Positions 53,549 to 62,008 are shown, counted from the stretch's first letter. The stretch: 64,000 nucleotides of DNA from Clostridiales bacterium (GCA_018335855.1 JAGXRM010000010.1:124001-188000); one strand, 5' to 3'. Program-made: numbers and translations. Notes: generated by a model not told the origin, from the letters alone.

Positions 53549-54199
53549 TTATTTCTTTGCGTCCAATATAGCAGTAACTTCTTTAAATACCTCATCGATA
53601 TCTTTGGAACCGTCAACGGTAAATAACAAACCCTTATTCTCATAGTATGCAATGAGCGGCTCCGTCTGATTCCGATATACTTCCAACCGCTGTTTTACTG
53701 TTTCCACGGTGTCATCTACCCGCTGGTACAGTTCACCGCCGCATTTATCGCATACATTTCGAACTTTGGAGGCGTTAAATTTCACATGATAGGTAGACCC
53801 GCATGATTTGCAGACCCGTCTCCCAGTCAATCTGTCCAACAATTCATCCTGATTAACATCAACATTGACAACTCCGGTAAGTGGTGTATTTAATTCCCCC
53901 AGGGCAGCACTTAATGCTTCGGCCTGGGTAACAGTGCGGGGAAACCCGTCAAGCAGGTAACCGTCCTGACAGTCAGGCTGCATTAGGCGTTCTTTCACAA
54001 TCCCGACGACCAACTCATCCGGAACCAGTTCTCCCTTATCCATATACTCTTTTGCTTTCATTCCCAACTCTGTTCCTTCTTTAATGGCAGCACGAAAAAT
54101 GTCTCCGGTAGATATATGCGGCAAGTTATATTTCTTTACCAGCCTCTCCCCTTGTGTTCCCTTACCGGCACCTGGGGGTCCCAACAAGATAATACGCAT
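53549..54199 (-). CDS. adk: Adenylate kinase (zinc-binding lid)
   Basis: The 216-residue enzyme interconverts ATP, AMP and ADP. It shows the P-loop [10 protein letters not shown], the AMP-binding STGDIFR, DGFPRT, and a lid with CxxC...CxxC (CKSCGS, CDKCGG) that binds zinc, typical of Gram-positives. In most Firmicutes adk lies in the spc ribosomal operon next to secY. Here it stands between cvpA and mscS with its own promoter. It is either a second copy or a moved one; the rest of the genome would tell. Confidence 0.96.
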   Translation of the reverse strand: MRIILLGPPGAGKGTQGERLVKKYNLPHISTGDIFRAAIKEGTELGMKAKEYMDKGELVPDELVVGIVKERLMQPDCQDGYLLDGFPRTVTQAEALSAALGELNTPLTGVVNVDVNQDELLDRLTGRRVCKSCGSTYHVKFNASKVRNVCDKCGGELYQRVDDTVETVKQRLEVYRNQTEPLIAYYENKGLLFTVDGSKDIDEVFKEVTAILDAKK

Positions 54200-54232
54200 T
54201 TACTTCCCTCCACTTCGCGTCAGAATATTTGA

Positions 54233-54261
54233 CTTATACTAGTTCTTCCTAAATTAAACAA
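54233..54261 (-). promoter_or_regulatory. Probable sigma-A promoter of adk
   Basis: TTGTTT and TATAAG on the minus strand are 17 bases apart, about 35 bases before the adk start. It would drive adk-mscS-DUF951. Confidence 0.45.
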
Positions 54262-54308
54262 AATCCTGCTGTTGACATCCAAAAAACCTATAATTTCCTC
54301 TTTACGGA

Positions 54309-54953
54309 TTACGGGGGCAAAAACTGCAAAATAATACCCGCCAGTTGATAAAGATATGAGCTGTCCAGGTCCTGTTGGAATACCCTAAATATTGTCATAA
54401 AACTAACCGCATCTAAGGCAATACAAATTACTGCCGACAAAAGAACACCATGAACGGCCCCAATCATCATACCGAACATTTTTTGCCACTCCGGAAGCAA
54501 TTCACTCCGTGAATTTTGCTGACCAAGACGTATCAGCAATGTAGCAACAGAAGCAATTAAGAGAAAAAAAGCAGCCGCGCAAAAAATACGAATTACTACC
54601 TGGGTGAGTAAAACAGCAGACATTTCCCTGCCGGCAACGGGAACGGCGGCCAGCTCCGGAGCCATCCGGAACAGGGCATCTCCCGCCAGCCGGGGCAGTA
54701 GAATTAATGGTGTATTCTGCGAATATGTAGTAACCGCAACATCGACTTGATTCGCAATATAAACACGCACCAGCTCTTCAATCTGCCACTCCATGTCTAA
54801 ATATGCCGCAAGGGGCGTTTGTAAAACGACGGCAGCCACTAACGCCACTGTCGTCGTACTTAAATGAAGAAAGGCCAAGCAGGCTCCGTTTATATATCCT
54901 TTTGCCGCTGACCATAACACCAAAGTAAGAGCTGCTAAATCGACCCAGGACAT
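54309..54953 (-). CDS. CvpA family membrane protein
   Basis: From the ATG at 54951-54953 (after AGAGGTG) the protein has 214 residues and begins MSWVDLAALTLVLWSAAKGYINGA, the CvpA-type start. Four hydrophobic segments are visible: the N-terminus, about 25-45, about 115-140 and about 165-190. CvpA-like proteins have been linked to colicin export and envelope maintenance; the mechanism is unknown. An exact Noc-binding palindrome lies 29 bases upstream of the start codon, inside the probable leader. Confidence 0.82.
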   Translation of the reverse strand: MSWVDLAALTLVLWSAAKGYINGACLAFLHLSTTTVALVAAVVLQTPLAAYLDMEWQIEELVRVYIANQVDVAVTTYSQNTPLILLPRLAGDALFRMAPELAAVPVAGREMSAVLLTQVVIRIFCAAAFFLLIASVATLLIRLGQQNSRSELLPEWQKMFGMMIGAVHGVLLSAVICIALDAVSFMTIFRVFQQDLDSSYLYQLAGIILQFLPP

Positions 54954-54976
54954 CGCCGTCACCTCTGCAACTTTTG

Positions 54977-55000
54977 TTGATATTTCCCGGGAAATATCAA
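54977..55000. promoter_or_regulatory. Noc-binding site (NBS), 24-base perfect palindrome
   Basis: The centre ATTTCCCGGGAAAT (54982-54995) equals the published B. subtilis Noc-binding consensus, and the dyad extends five bases further on each side without mismatch. A noc gene lies 6 kb away in this window. It is placed between the cvpA promoter and start codon. Confidence 0.8.
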
Positions 55001-55023
55001 ATTTCCCCTGGAAAGACGCTTCC

Positions 55024-55053
55024 ATATTATTTTGACTCTTTACAAAATGTTAA
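55024..55053 (-). promoter_or_regulatory. Sigma-A promoter of cvpA
   Basis: TTAACA and TAATAT on the minus strand are 18 bases apart. The start point would fall near 55017, so the Noc palindrome is in the first 40 bases of the transcript region. Confidence 0.55.
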
Positions 55054-55132
55054 CACATCATCCTTGAGTACAGTATAAAAAAGCCTTAGCTTCAATATAC
55101 TATGATAAATGTATTCTAGATGGAGGGTCGCT

Positions 55133-55759
55133 ATGTCAGCGTTTCAAAGCCCGGTCATTACCGGGGAAGATAAAAAAACATTTCGTGTTGACAGTTCCGA
55201 CCCCTTTGCCGTTCAAAAACTAAAATGGGCGCTTCAGCAGTTTCTTGCCGACCTGTATAAGCCGCAATATCATCAACTTATTGTGCTATGTATCGGCACA
55301 GACAGATCCACAGGTGATTCCTTAGGGCCTTTAATCGGTACAAAAGTGAGTCGGTTGCAGCCAAAGCGGGCTGTTATATACGGAACCCTGGAAGAGCCTG
55401 TCCACGCTGTCAATCTGGAGGAAACGGTGGCAGAAATCGAACGCCTTTACCACTACCCCCTGATTATAGCTGTAGATGCCTGTCTGGGGCGGGCGGAAAG
55501 TGTGGGAGCAATTGACATCGGCCTGGGACCGATGCAGCCGGGTGCCGGGGTTAATAAAACGCTCCCGCCCGTCGGACAGTTACATATAAACGGCATAGTT
55601 AACGTTGGAGGTTTTTTAGAATATTTTGTTTTACAAAATACCCGCTTGAGCGTGGTTATCCGAATCGCGGAGGCCATTGCCAGAGGTTTATATCTTGGGT
55701 TGCAAAGCCTGCCGCAGACAGCAGACACAAGCAAGTCGCTACCCCTGCAGCGGGTATAA
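55133..55759 (+). CDS. yyaC: Spore protein YyaC (germination-protease-like)
   Basis: From the ATG at 55133 (after TGGAGGG) the protein has 208 residues. CIGTDRSTGDSLGPLIG and VDACLGRAESVGAIDI match YyaC (DUF1256), a family related in fold to the spore germination protease GPR and found in spore formers. In B. subtilis it also lies beside parAB. Its activity is not established. It runs opposite to its neighbours and is followed by a bidirectional terminator. The upstream region has A/T-rich words that could suit a forespore sigma factor, but the match is too loose to call. Confidence 0.9.
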   Translation: MSAFQSPVITGEDKKTFRVDSSDPFAVQKLKWALQQFLADLYKPQYHQLIVLCIGTDRSTGDSLGPLIGTKVSRLQPKRAVIYGTLEEPVHAVNLEETVAEIERLYHYPLIIAVDACLGRAESVGAIDIGLGPMQPGAGVNKTLPPVGQLHINGIVNVGGFLEYFVLQNTRLSVVIRIAEAIARGLYLGLQSLPQTADTSKSLPLQRV

Positions 55760-55790
55760 GAGCCTGAGCGCGCACGAGGAGTAGAACGTT

Positions 55791-55823
55791 AAAGGCCGCT
55801 GTTCAATGCGAACGGCGGCCTTT
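55791..55823. terminator. Bidirectional terminator between yyaC and ykuS
   Basis: AAAGGCCGCTGTTC and GAACGGCGGCCTTT pair with one G-T step around a 5-base loop, with A and T tails on both sides. It serves the convergent yyaC and YkuS-family genes. Confidence 0.75.
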
Positions 55824-55831
55824 ATACTACT

Positions 55832-56071
55832 TTAATGAAGCCATTTGCTTTCTAACTCCTGCAAAATATCTTGCGGTGTTTTGCCTCGGGCATTCACAAC
55901 CGGTGCATCAATTACGACATTTTGAATATCCATCATATTATTATCCATGCCACTGACCACGGCTCCGTCCACTTGTTGACCAGACTGCATGCCAACCACC
56001 TGATATCCTTTATTACGCAAAAATTCCTTGACGGGAGCTAACCCGTCTTCCACAGCAATTTTTCGCTCCAT
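55832..56071 (-). CDS. YkuS family protein (UPF0180)
   Basis: The 79-residue protein begins MERKIAVEDGLAPVKEFLRNKGYQVV and contains VVSGMDNNMMDIQNVVIDAPVVNA, matching the YkuS family of short Firmicute proteins of unknown role. It has no membrane segment. AAAGGAGG precedes the ATG. It lies 45 bases past the lipid-kinase pseudogene and ends at the shared terminator. Confidence 0.85.
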   Translation of the reverse strand: MERKIAVEDGLAPVKEFLRNKGYQVVGMQSGQQVDGAVVSGMDNNMMDIQNVVIDAPVVNARGKTPQDILQELESKWLH

Positions 56072-56115
56072 ATAAATACCTCCTTTGCGCTTATTCTAAG
56101 CAGTCAAAGGATGTT

Positions 56116-56656
56116 TTATTCCGGAACACGAAGCCGGATCACGTGGTGACAGATTTTTACCTCGACCGGCGTCGTTCCCGCCAAATCACCGTCTGCATGA
56201 ACTGCCAGTTTATGGACACTGTCGATTCTAATCTCTTTGCCGCGTAATACCTGAACAGCTGGATGATCGATGTGGCGGCCACTGTAAACTAACGGAAATA
56301 ATCGTAAAAAATTCAGCCTGTGAATATTGCCTACAATAATAATGTCTGCAAGTCCATCCTGCGGGTCTGCACACGGTGCGATTTTCATGCCGCCGCCGTA
56401 ATACCTGGCATTAGCAACGGTAACTAGCCAAACAGGCCCCGACACCACTTTACCATCCACTTCTATGTGTACCGGCTTAGGCCTGTATACTGCTAATTGT
56501 TCGGGCCAGCCTTTCCACATCTTCCAAATCGGTACTTAGCGAATATTCGTATTTATGCCCCTGGGCATCCATATACTGCTGTACTTCAGCCCAGGTCGCA
56601 ACAGCCCTGCCATGTTGCGCTTCGGGATTGACAATAAAAAAAACAGATGCGCTCAT
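56116..56656 (-). pseudogene. Broken YegS/DagK-type lipid kinase gene
   Basis: The 5' part (from ATG at 56654-56656) reads MSASVFFIVNPEAQHGRA, the start of diacylglycerol-kinase-like proteins, and goes on to DVERLART. Another frame then supplies the C-terminal half, from AVYRPKPVHIEVDGK through NARYYGGGMKIAPCADPQDG to the normal end. The central part, which should hold the GGDGT nucleotide-binding motif, is missing, and the join is out of frame near 56510. About 110 of 300 residues are lost. The gene overlaps the bactofilin stop by four bases (ATGA), so it once belonged to that operon. Confidence 0.85.
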
Positions 56657-57006
56657 TCGGCCGAGGAGCCGCGCATCTTGCAGGAGCCGTGCAATATAGC
56701 GCCGTCGGCCACTTGTAAAGTTTGCACATTCACGTCGCCTTCCACAACACCGCTTGCCATAATTTCCAGACACCCTGCCGCTGTAATACCCCCAATTACC
56801 CGACCAGCCACCTGAATATTTTGTCCTTTAACTGATGCTTCGAGCACAGCGCTTTCTCCGATAAAGACATCACCTTCAATGTCAACATCTCCCTGCACCC
56901 TTCCGTCTATACGCACCGGACCGCAACCTTTCAATGTTCCGTCGATTACAGCATCTTTGCTTAAAATAGTCAGTATTTTTTCAGTCCCTTGCTTTTTAAA
57001 GCCCAA
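56653..57006 (-). CDS. Bactofilin
   Basis: The 117-residue protein is one bactofilin domain: GTLKGCGPVRIDGRVQGDVDIEGDVFIG is followed by repeats with Gly and Val every six residues that build a beta-helix. Bactofilins polymerise without nucleotides and anchor wall enzymes. The gene uses a TTG start at 57004-57006, nine bases after GGAGG, and this start overlaps the end of the M23 peptidase gene. Such pairing is known from other bacteria, where the peptidase and the filament shape the cell. Confidence 0.9.
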   Translation of the reverse strand: MGFKKQGTEKILTILSKDAVIDGTLKGCGPVRIDGRVQGDVDIEGDVFIGESAVLEASVKGQNIQVAGRVIGGITAAGCLEIMASGVVEGDVNVQTLQVADGAILHGSCKMRGSSAE

Positions 57007-57877
57007 ATCCAGGCACCTCCGACGTAAGTATAGTTAACGGATCAATTGTATTCCCGTTTATATGTATTTCAAAATGCAGATGGGGGCCGGTGGAGTAACC
57101 TGTACTGCCGACTTCTGCAATTAGCTGACCCTTTACCACCTTATCTCCAGGCTTTACCAAAAAGCGCTTTAGGTGAGCATAGTATGTCGTATATGTACCA
57201 TGATTAATAACAACCAGATTACCCCATCCCGCACGATATCTGGCAGCTGAGACCGTACCATCTGCGGAAGCCCTGACAGGAGATCCGTAGGGCGCGCCAA
57301 TATCAATACCCTGATGAAAATTATAACGACGTGTCAGAGGAGCCCTGCGCATTCCATAAGGGGAAGTAATTCTTCCTTCAATAGGCCAGAAATCCGGCGT
57401 TACGGCCAACTCCTGCCGGTATGCAATTGCATCATCTTTTAACAGGGATAGCTCCTCTACCTTTTCCGGAATTCTTTCTTTTAAGTAGTCAATCGCTTCA
57501 TCTGTAGTGCTACTGTCCCGAACACTGTTTCGACTGAAAAGTTCGGTTCGTTCAGACTGCAATTCACCGCCGTTGACGATACCGCGAACTTCTCTGCCCA
57601 GACTTTCCAACTCCGCCATTTGCCAAACCATAGAATTGAGATCTGCTTCTAAAAGCCTGACTTCCTCTGCCACACGGGCGTTTTCCTCAAGCAAATGAGG
57701 TATGCGTGCCGCCTGACGTGCATACTGGTTATGGGAATAGCCCAGAGCTATTACACTAAAAACTGAGAAACAGGCAATTATTCCGGAGATATAGACGGCT
57801 ACACGGGAAAGCTTAAAGCTGGTTGGAGCCTTGCCTCCATCAGAAACAATCAGAACCGTAAAGAGCTTATTCCACAT
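56996..57877 (-). CDS. Membrane-anchored M23 endopeptidase, bactofilin partner
   Basis: The 293-residue protein has one N-terminal membrane helix (VAVYISGIIACFSVFSVIALG), a coiled coil (about 50-130), and a C-terminal M23 domain with NFHQGIDIG and GPHLHFEIH as zinc ligands. It should cut peptidoglycan cross-links near the membrane. It overlaps the bactofilin gene and follows the DUF4446 gene by 15 bases. A link between this hydrolase and the filament is inferred from gene order. Confidence 0.92.
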   Translation of the reverse strand: MWNKLFTVLIVSDGGKAPTSFKLSRVAVYISGIIACFSVFSVIALGYSHNQYARQAARIPHLLEENARVAEEVRLLEADLNSMVWQMAELESLGREVRGIVNGGELQSERTELFSRNSVRDSSTTDEAIDYLKERIPEKVEELSLLKDDAIAYRQELAVTPDFWPIEGRITSPYGMRRAPLTRRYNFHQGIDIGAPYGSPVRASADGTVSAARYRAGWGNLVVINHGTYTTYYAHLKRFLVKPGDKVVKGQLIAEVGSTGYSTGPHLHFEIHINGNTIDPLTILTSEVPGFGL

Positions 57878-57892
57878 AACTACTCCTCAATA

Positions 57893-58372
57893 CTATTTTA
57901 GTTGCAGCAGTGAATCTGCCGCCCGCTGGATCGCTTCTCTTTCCTCAATACTTAACTGGTACTGGGACTGACCGTCCTTAACAGGCTTAGCATACGTGCG
58001 TGACTCTTCCCGACCATAAATACTACTGAGAACCAGCCCGTTTTTATGTGCATCTAAAAACGCTACCGAGAAACTAAGGTCGCTTCCCGTATCCTGAAAT
58101 GCGTTAAAACGAACAACACCGATACCCCGGGTCGCTGTATTAAGAACGGCGGCTATTTCTTTTAGCCGCAAGCGGTTCTCAGCGACTTCCGCTTCCACAC
58201 TATCCATATGAACGCATATTTCAGTTACCCGGTCTTCTAAGCTAGCGCCGTCCCTGCCACGCATAAAACCAAGATAGCGGGCAGAAAGAATATTTACTTT
58301 ACGATATAAGAGCAAAAGCATGACAAATAAAATGATTATAACTACAAGCGCTGCATTTATGTATAAATCCAT
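57893..58372 (-). CDS. DUF4446 family membrane protein
   Basis: The 159-residue protein has an N-terminal membrane helix (AALVVIIILFVMLLLLYRKV), a short coiled coil (about 50-75) and a C-terminal domain with GIGVVRFNAFQDTGSDLSFSVAFLD, the DUF4446 signature. The family lies beside parB in many Clostridia; its role is unknown. Here it starts a run with the M23 peptidase and bactofilin genes. Confidence 0.87.
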   Translation of the reverse strand: MDLYINAALVVIIILFVMLLLLYRKVNILSARYLGFMRGRDGASLEDRVTEICVHMDSVEAEVAENRLRLKEIAAVLNTATRGIGVVRFNAFQDTGSDLSFSVAFLDAHKNGLVLSSIYGREESRTYAKPVKDGQSQYQLSIEEREAIQRAADSLLQLK

Positions 58373-58458
58373 ACCAACCCCCCAAACTCTTGTCTATAAT
58401 TTCGACATCAACAGGCAAAATCCTCCTGCCCTGCCAACAATACATGTTTATCCTATTT

Positions 58459-59157
58459 CTATAAGGCGAAAATAGTTAGCCAAACAAAAGCAACAGCAAA
58501 AGCAGGGAGAAAGTTCGCCACTTTGATTTCCTTTAATTCCAGCAAATTGAGACCAATCGCAAAAATAAGCACGCCTCCGACGGCGGAAAGCTCTGTAATC
58601 ACTGCTGTGCCGAGAAAAGGCCGGAGGGAGCCGGCCGCCAAAGCGATTGCTCCCTGGTATAAAACGACAGGAACAGCGGAGAGACAAATCCCTATACCCA
58701 TGGAGGCAGCAAACGCCACTGCCGTGATGCCGTCAAGGACAGATTTAGCATATAAAATCTGATGCTGTCCCAGCAGTCCGCTCTCCAGCGCACCAGTTAC
58801 CGCCATAGCCCCAACTCCATAGAGCAATGTGGCAAAAACGAAAGCCCTGGCCAAGCCGGAACCGCTATGCGATGCCCGTTCCTCCAGCCAAACGCCCACA
58901 CGGCGCAGCCAGGCATCGATTCCCACGGCTTCACCCAAAACACAACCAATAATTAAGCTGAAAATAACAATAATTAGCTGATTCGTTCGCAGTGCCATTT
59001 GCAAACCAATCAGAACGACAGTGAGGGCAATTCCCTGCATAGTAATAATCTTATACCGTTCGGGAATCCGGTTTCCCAACAGAACCCCGACCAAGCCACC
59101 GACAACAATTGCCAAACCGTTAACTGCAGTCCCTAATAGCGCATTCCAGACACTCAT
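58459..59157 (-). CDS. DUF554 family membrane protein
   Basis: The protein of about 232 residues is very hydrophobic with seven predicted helices and starts MSVWNALLGTAVNGLAIVVGGLVGVLLGNRIPER, typical of DUF554 (YdfK/YqgA-like). A transport role is suspected but not proved. Two ATG codons occur in a row; I use the second. It lies between the twin parS sites and the DUF4446 gene. Confidence 0.88.
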   Translation of the reverse strand: MSVWNALLGTAVNGLAIVVGGLVGVLLGNRIPERYKIITMQGIALTVVLIGLQMALRTNQLIIVIFSLIIGCVLGEAVGIDAWLRRVGVWLEERASHSGSGLARAFVFATLLYGVGAMAVTGALESGLLGQHQILYAKSVLDGITAVAFAASMGIGICLSAVPVVLYQGAIALAAGSLRPFLGTAVITELSAVGGVLIFAIGLNLLELKEIKVANFLPAFAVAFVWLTIFAL

Positions 59158-59187
59158 CATTCACCGCTTCTCTCTGTATAAAAATGA

Positions 59188-59203
59188 AGTTTCACGTGAA
59201 ACA
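59188..59203. promoter_or_regulatory. parS site 1
   Basis: AGTTTCACGTGAAACA matches the 16-base ParB-binding consensus at 15 positions. It lies 24 bases from a second, perfect copy, downstream of parB. Confidence 0.93.
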
Positions 59204-59211
59204 TCTCTAAA

Positions 59212-59227
59212 TGTTTCACGTGAAACA
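59212..59227. promoter_or_regulatory. parS site 2
   Basis: TGTTTCACGTGAAACA is a perfect parS consensus. Together with site 1 it forms a tandem loading point for ParB close to the origin. Confidence 0.97.
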
Positions 59228-59267
59228 AAGAGCCAGATTTATATCCCGTTGTGAGCAATAATTAGTT

Positions 59268-60107
59268 TTACCCCTGAAAAAAAAGTTCGCAAATTCGATC
59301 CAGTTCATCCTGGTCGCTGAAGTGAACTTCCACCCGGCCACTGCCATTGTTTGCAAGACGGACATTCACAACGGTGCCGCAATGCTCACGGAGCCGGTCT
59401 TCCAAATCAGTAAGGTAAAAATCCTTAACAACGGTTTTACTGGTACTGCGTCGACGTTGTCCTTGCCCGGCCAGCCGCTCCGTTTCACGCACAGACAGCC
59501 CCAACTCCATCACCTTTTTAGAAGCCTCCGGTTGTTTTTCTAAGGGAAGGGCCAGAATCGCCCGGGCATGACCCTCGGACAGTCGGCCTGCTGACACCTC
59601 TTTACGCACTTCCGCATGCAGTGCAGTCAGCCTCAGAGTATTTGCCACAGCCGATCTGCTTTTTCCCACTCTTTCCGCCAGTTGTTCCTGAGTGTAGCCA
59701 AACTCATCCAACAGCCGCTGATATGCTTCCGCTTCTTCAAGGGGATTCAGGTCTTCGCGCTGCAAATTTTCAATTAGCGCGATTTCCATCATTTGCCGGT
59801 CAGAAAGAGGTTTAATTACAACAGGCACGCGGGGCAGCCCAGCCATTTTTGCCGCCCGCAGACGCCTTTCTCCGGCAACCAGTTGGTATGACTCACCGGA
59901 AGGACGCACAATTAACGGCTGAAGCACACCGTGTTGCTCTATGGAACGTGCCAGCTCAGCCAGCTTGTCCTGGTCGAAGCTCTTCCGGGGTTGGTGCGGG
60001 TTCACACTGATTTCAGCTACCTCAACTTCAATGGCGTCAGATAAAGGCGCATCTTCTATTTCGGGGATTAAGGCCTGTAGCCCTTTACCCAGCCTATTCT
60101 TGTTCAT
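59268..60107 (-). CDS. parB: Chromosome partitioning protein ParB (Spo0J)
   Basis: The 279-residue CTP-dependent clamp has the N-terminal nuclease-like CTPase domain (HQPRKSFDQ, GERRLRAAKMAGL), the helix-turn-helix TQEQLAERVGKSRSAVANTLRL that binds parS, and a C-terminal dimer domain. It loads at the two parS sites 40 bases downstream of its gene and recruits SMC. It overlaps parA by 14 bases. Confidence 0.96.
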   Translation of the reverse strand: MNKNRLGKGLQALIPEIEDAPLSDAIEVEVAEISVNPHQPRKSFDQDKLAELARSIEQHGVLQPLIVRPSGESYQLVAGERRLRAAKMAGLPRVPVVIKPLSDRQMMEIALIENLQREDLNPLEEAEAYQRLLDEFGYTQEQLAERVGKSRSAVANTLRLTALHAEVRKEVSAGRLSEGHARAILALPLEKQPEASKKVMELGLSVRETERLAGQGQRRRSTSKTVVKDFYLTDLEDRLREHCGTVVNVRLANNGSGRVEVHFSDQDELDRICELFFQG

Positions 60108-60861
60108 TGGCGATCACTTCCTTTGCCAATAATTGATACATTTCCGCACCTTTGGACCGTTCATCGTAAGTAAGGATCGATTGCCCGTGACTCGGCGCCT
60201 CACTTAACCGGACATTGCGGGGTATAACCGCTTTAAAAACACGACTGCCAAAAAACTTATGGACTTCATCTGCTACCTGTGACGCCAGATTTGTTCGGGC
60301 ATCATACATCGTTAATAGCACACCCTCGTAACGCAGGGCGCTGTTTAAGTGTTTTTGCACCAACTTAACGGTGTTCGTCAACTGGCTTAAGCCTTCTAAG
60401 GCGTAATATTCGCACTGAATCGGTACAAGCACCGTGTCGGCAGCTGTCAGGGCGTTGATTGTCAGCAAGCCAAGGGAAGGAGGGCAATCAATAATTATGT
60501 AATCATAACGCTCGCGAATACCCTCGAGTACCCGGCGCAACCGTACTTCCCGGGACATAGTCGGAACCAGTTCAATTTCGGCACCCGCCAGTTGAATGGT
60601 GGCAGGGACGACATCAAGCCCGTCCAAAGAAGATTTCTGGATCACCTTTTCCAGCGGTATGTCATTAATCAGAACATCATAGATGCAAGCCTGAATCCGA
60701 CGCTTTTCTAAGCCTATTCCACTGGTGGCGTTCCCCTGGGGATCAATGTCCAATAATAGGACGGCCTTCCCCGCTGCCGCCAGGTATGCGCTTAAATTAA
60801 CCGACGTAGTTGTTTTACCCACGCCGCCTTTCTGGTTAGCTATTGCTATCACGCGTTTCAT
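60094..60861 (-). CDS. parA: Chromosome partitioning ATPase ParA (Soj)
   Basis: The 255-residue protein starts MKRVIAIANQKGGVGKTTTSVNLSAYLA, with the deviant Walker A motif, and shows DIDPQGNATSG and IIDCPPSLGLLTINAL. It forms ATP-dependent dimers on DNA and in Firmicutes also acts on DnaA. It is followed by parB with a 14-base overlap. Confidence 0.97.
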   Translation of the reverse strand: MKRVIAIANQKGGVGKTTTSVNLSAYLAAAGKAVLLLDIDPQGNATSGIGLEKRRIQACIYDVLINDIPLEKVIQKSSLDGLDVVPATIQLAGAEIELVPTMSREVRLRRVLEGIRERYDYIIIDCPPSLGLLTINALTAADTVLVPIQCEYYALEGLSQLTNTVKLVQKHLNSALRYEGVLLTMYDARTNLASQVADEVHKFFGSRVFKAVIPRNVRLSEAPSHGQSILTYDERSKGAEMYQLLAKEVIANEQE

Positions 60862-61008
60862 ATCGACACCTCACTTCTCCGCTGTACAATATATTCGCGC
60901 CGCACCTGCCGTCTCCTGCCAGAAGACACTGTTTGGCGACAAATTACCGCTTGAAAATCTACGAACAGTCAGATTCATTGAGAAGTGTGTCGTATAAGCC
61001 TGGTGTCA

Positions 61009-61896
61009 TTACCTGGGAAATACCCGTCCACCCTCTGCTATAGCCTGTTTGTTACCCACTTTTTCTCTTTTTTTAGGAAGACGAATCGTAATTTCCAGAA
61101 AGTCTCCATGGTCCTTTTCTGTCATTTTTGGTCCTAATCCACCTGTTTCCAGGATGGAAACCGCCTGACGGATGGTGTTAAGGAATATCCGGATATCTCT
61201 GATGATTACTTTCTTCCGTTCTTTAACTACTGTTTCTGCCTGGTTGTTGATAATTTCATCTACCCGCTTTTCCGTTTGCTTTACCGTATAGCCCAGGTTG
61301 AAAATTTCGTTGACAACTTTCATCTGTATCTCTTCATCCGGCAGCCTGAGAAGTGCTCTGGCATGTCGTTCTGTTAGATCCTGGGACAGAAGAAGCTCTT
61401 TAACACGGGATGGCAGCTTAAGCAATCTTAATTTATTGGCGATAGTAGGCTGAGACTTGCCTAATCTTTGCGCCAAAACTTCCTGTGTTAAGCCGAATTC
61501 TTCCAGCAGCCTGCCATAGCCTTCCGCTTCTTCAATAAAGTTCAGGTCTTCCCGCTGCAGGTTTTCAATTAATGCGATGGTAGCCATAGCACTGTCGGAA
61601 ATGGTCCTGATCACAGCATTTATATGAGTCCACCCCAAAGATTTACAAGCCATAAGACGGCGTTCGCCTGCAATGAGTTGAAATACATCTTCCTTTTCTT
61701 TTCTGACCAGAATCGGCTGCAGGAGGCCATATGTACGTATTGACTGAGCAAGTTCATCTATTTTCCCGGCATCAAAGGTCTTGCGGGGCTGAAAGGGGTT
61801 AGGTCGAATATTCTCAACAGGAACGACTTGTGTTTCACCCTGGTCAATCTCAGCTTCATCAATGTTTATAAGCTTCTTCCATGCCTCATTCATCAT
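61009..61896 (-). CDS. noc: Nucleoid occlusion protein Noc (ParB paralogue)
   Basis: The 295-residue protein is a second ParB-family member between rsmG and parA, the usual place of noc. It has RPNPFQPRKTFD, an AGERRLMACKSLG box, IENLQREDLNFIEEA and the helix-turn-helix TQEVLAQRLGKSQPTIANKLRL. Noc binds NBS sites and keeps the division septum off the chromosome. The usual GERRxR box has Met in place of the last Arg, although the ParB of this window keeps it. GGAGG precedes two consecutive ATG codons. A perfect NBS occurs at 54977-55000. Confidence 0.92.
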   Translation of the reverse strand: MMNEAWKKLINIDEAEIDQGETQVVPVENIRPNPFQPRKTFDAGKIDELAQSIRTYGLLQPILVRKEKEDVFQLIAGERRLMACKSLGWTHINAVIRTISDSAMATIALIENLQREDLNFIEEAEGYGRLLEEFGLTQEVLAQRLGKSQPTIANKLRLLKLPSRVKELLLSQDLTERHARALLRLPDEEIQMKVVNEIFNLGYTVKQTEKRVDEIINNQAETVVKERKKVIIRDIRIFLNTIRQAVSILETGGLGPKMTEKDHGDFLEITIRLPKKREKVGNKQAIAEGGRVFPR

Positions 61897-62008
61897 TTTT
61901 CCTCCAATCTAATCATCGTTACATTAGTTATCTTTCGACATTTCAAAGGAATATCCTGCCAATTATTTTGTTACTATTTGCCTGAAATTAAGAAGTTTCC
62001 AATGGTTA

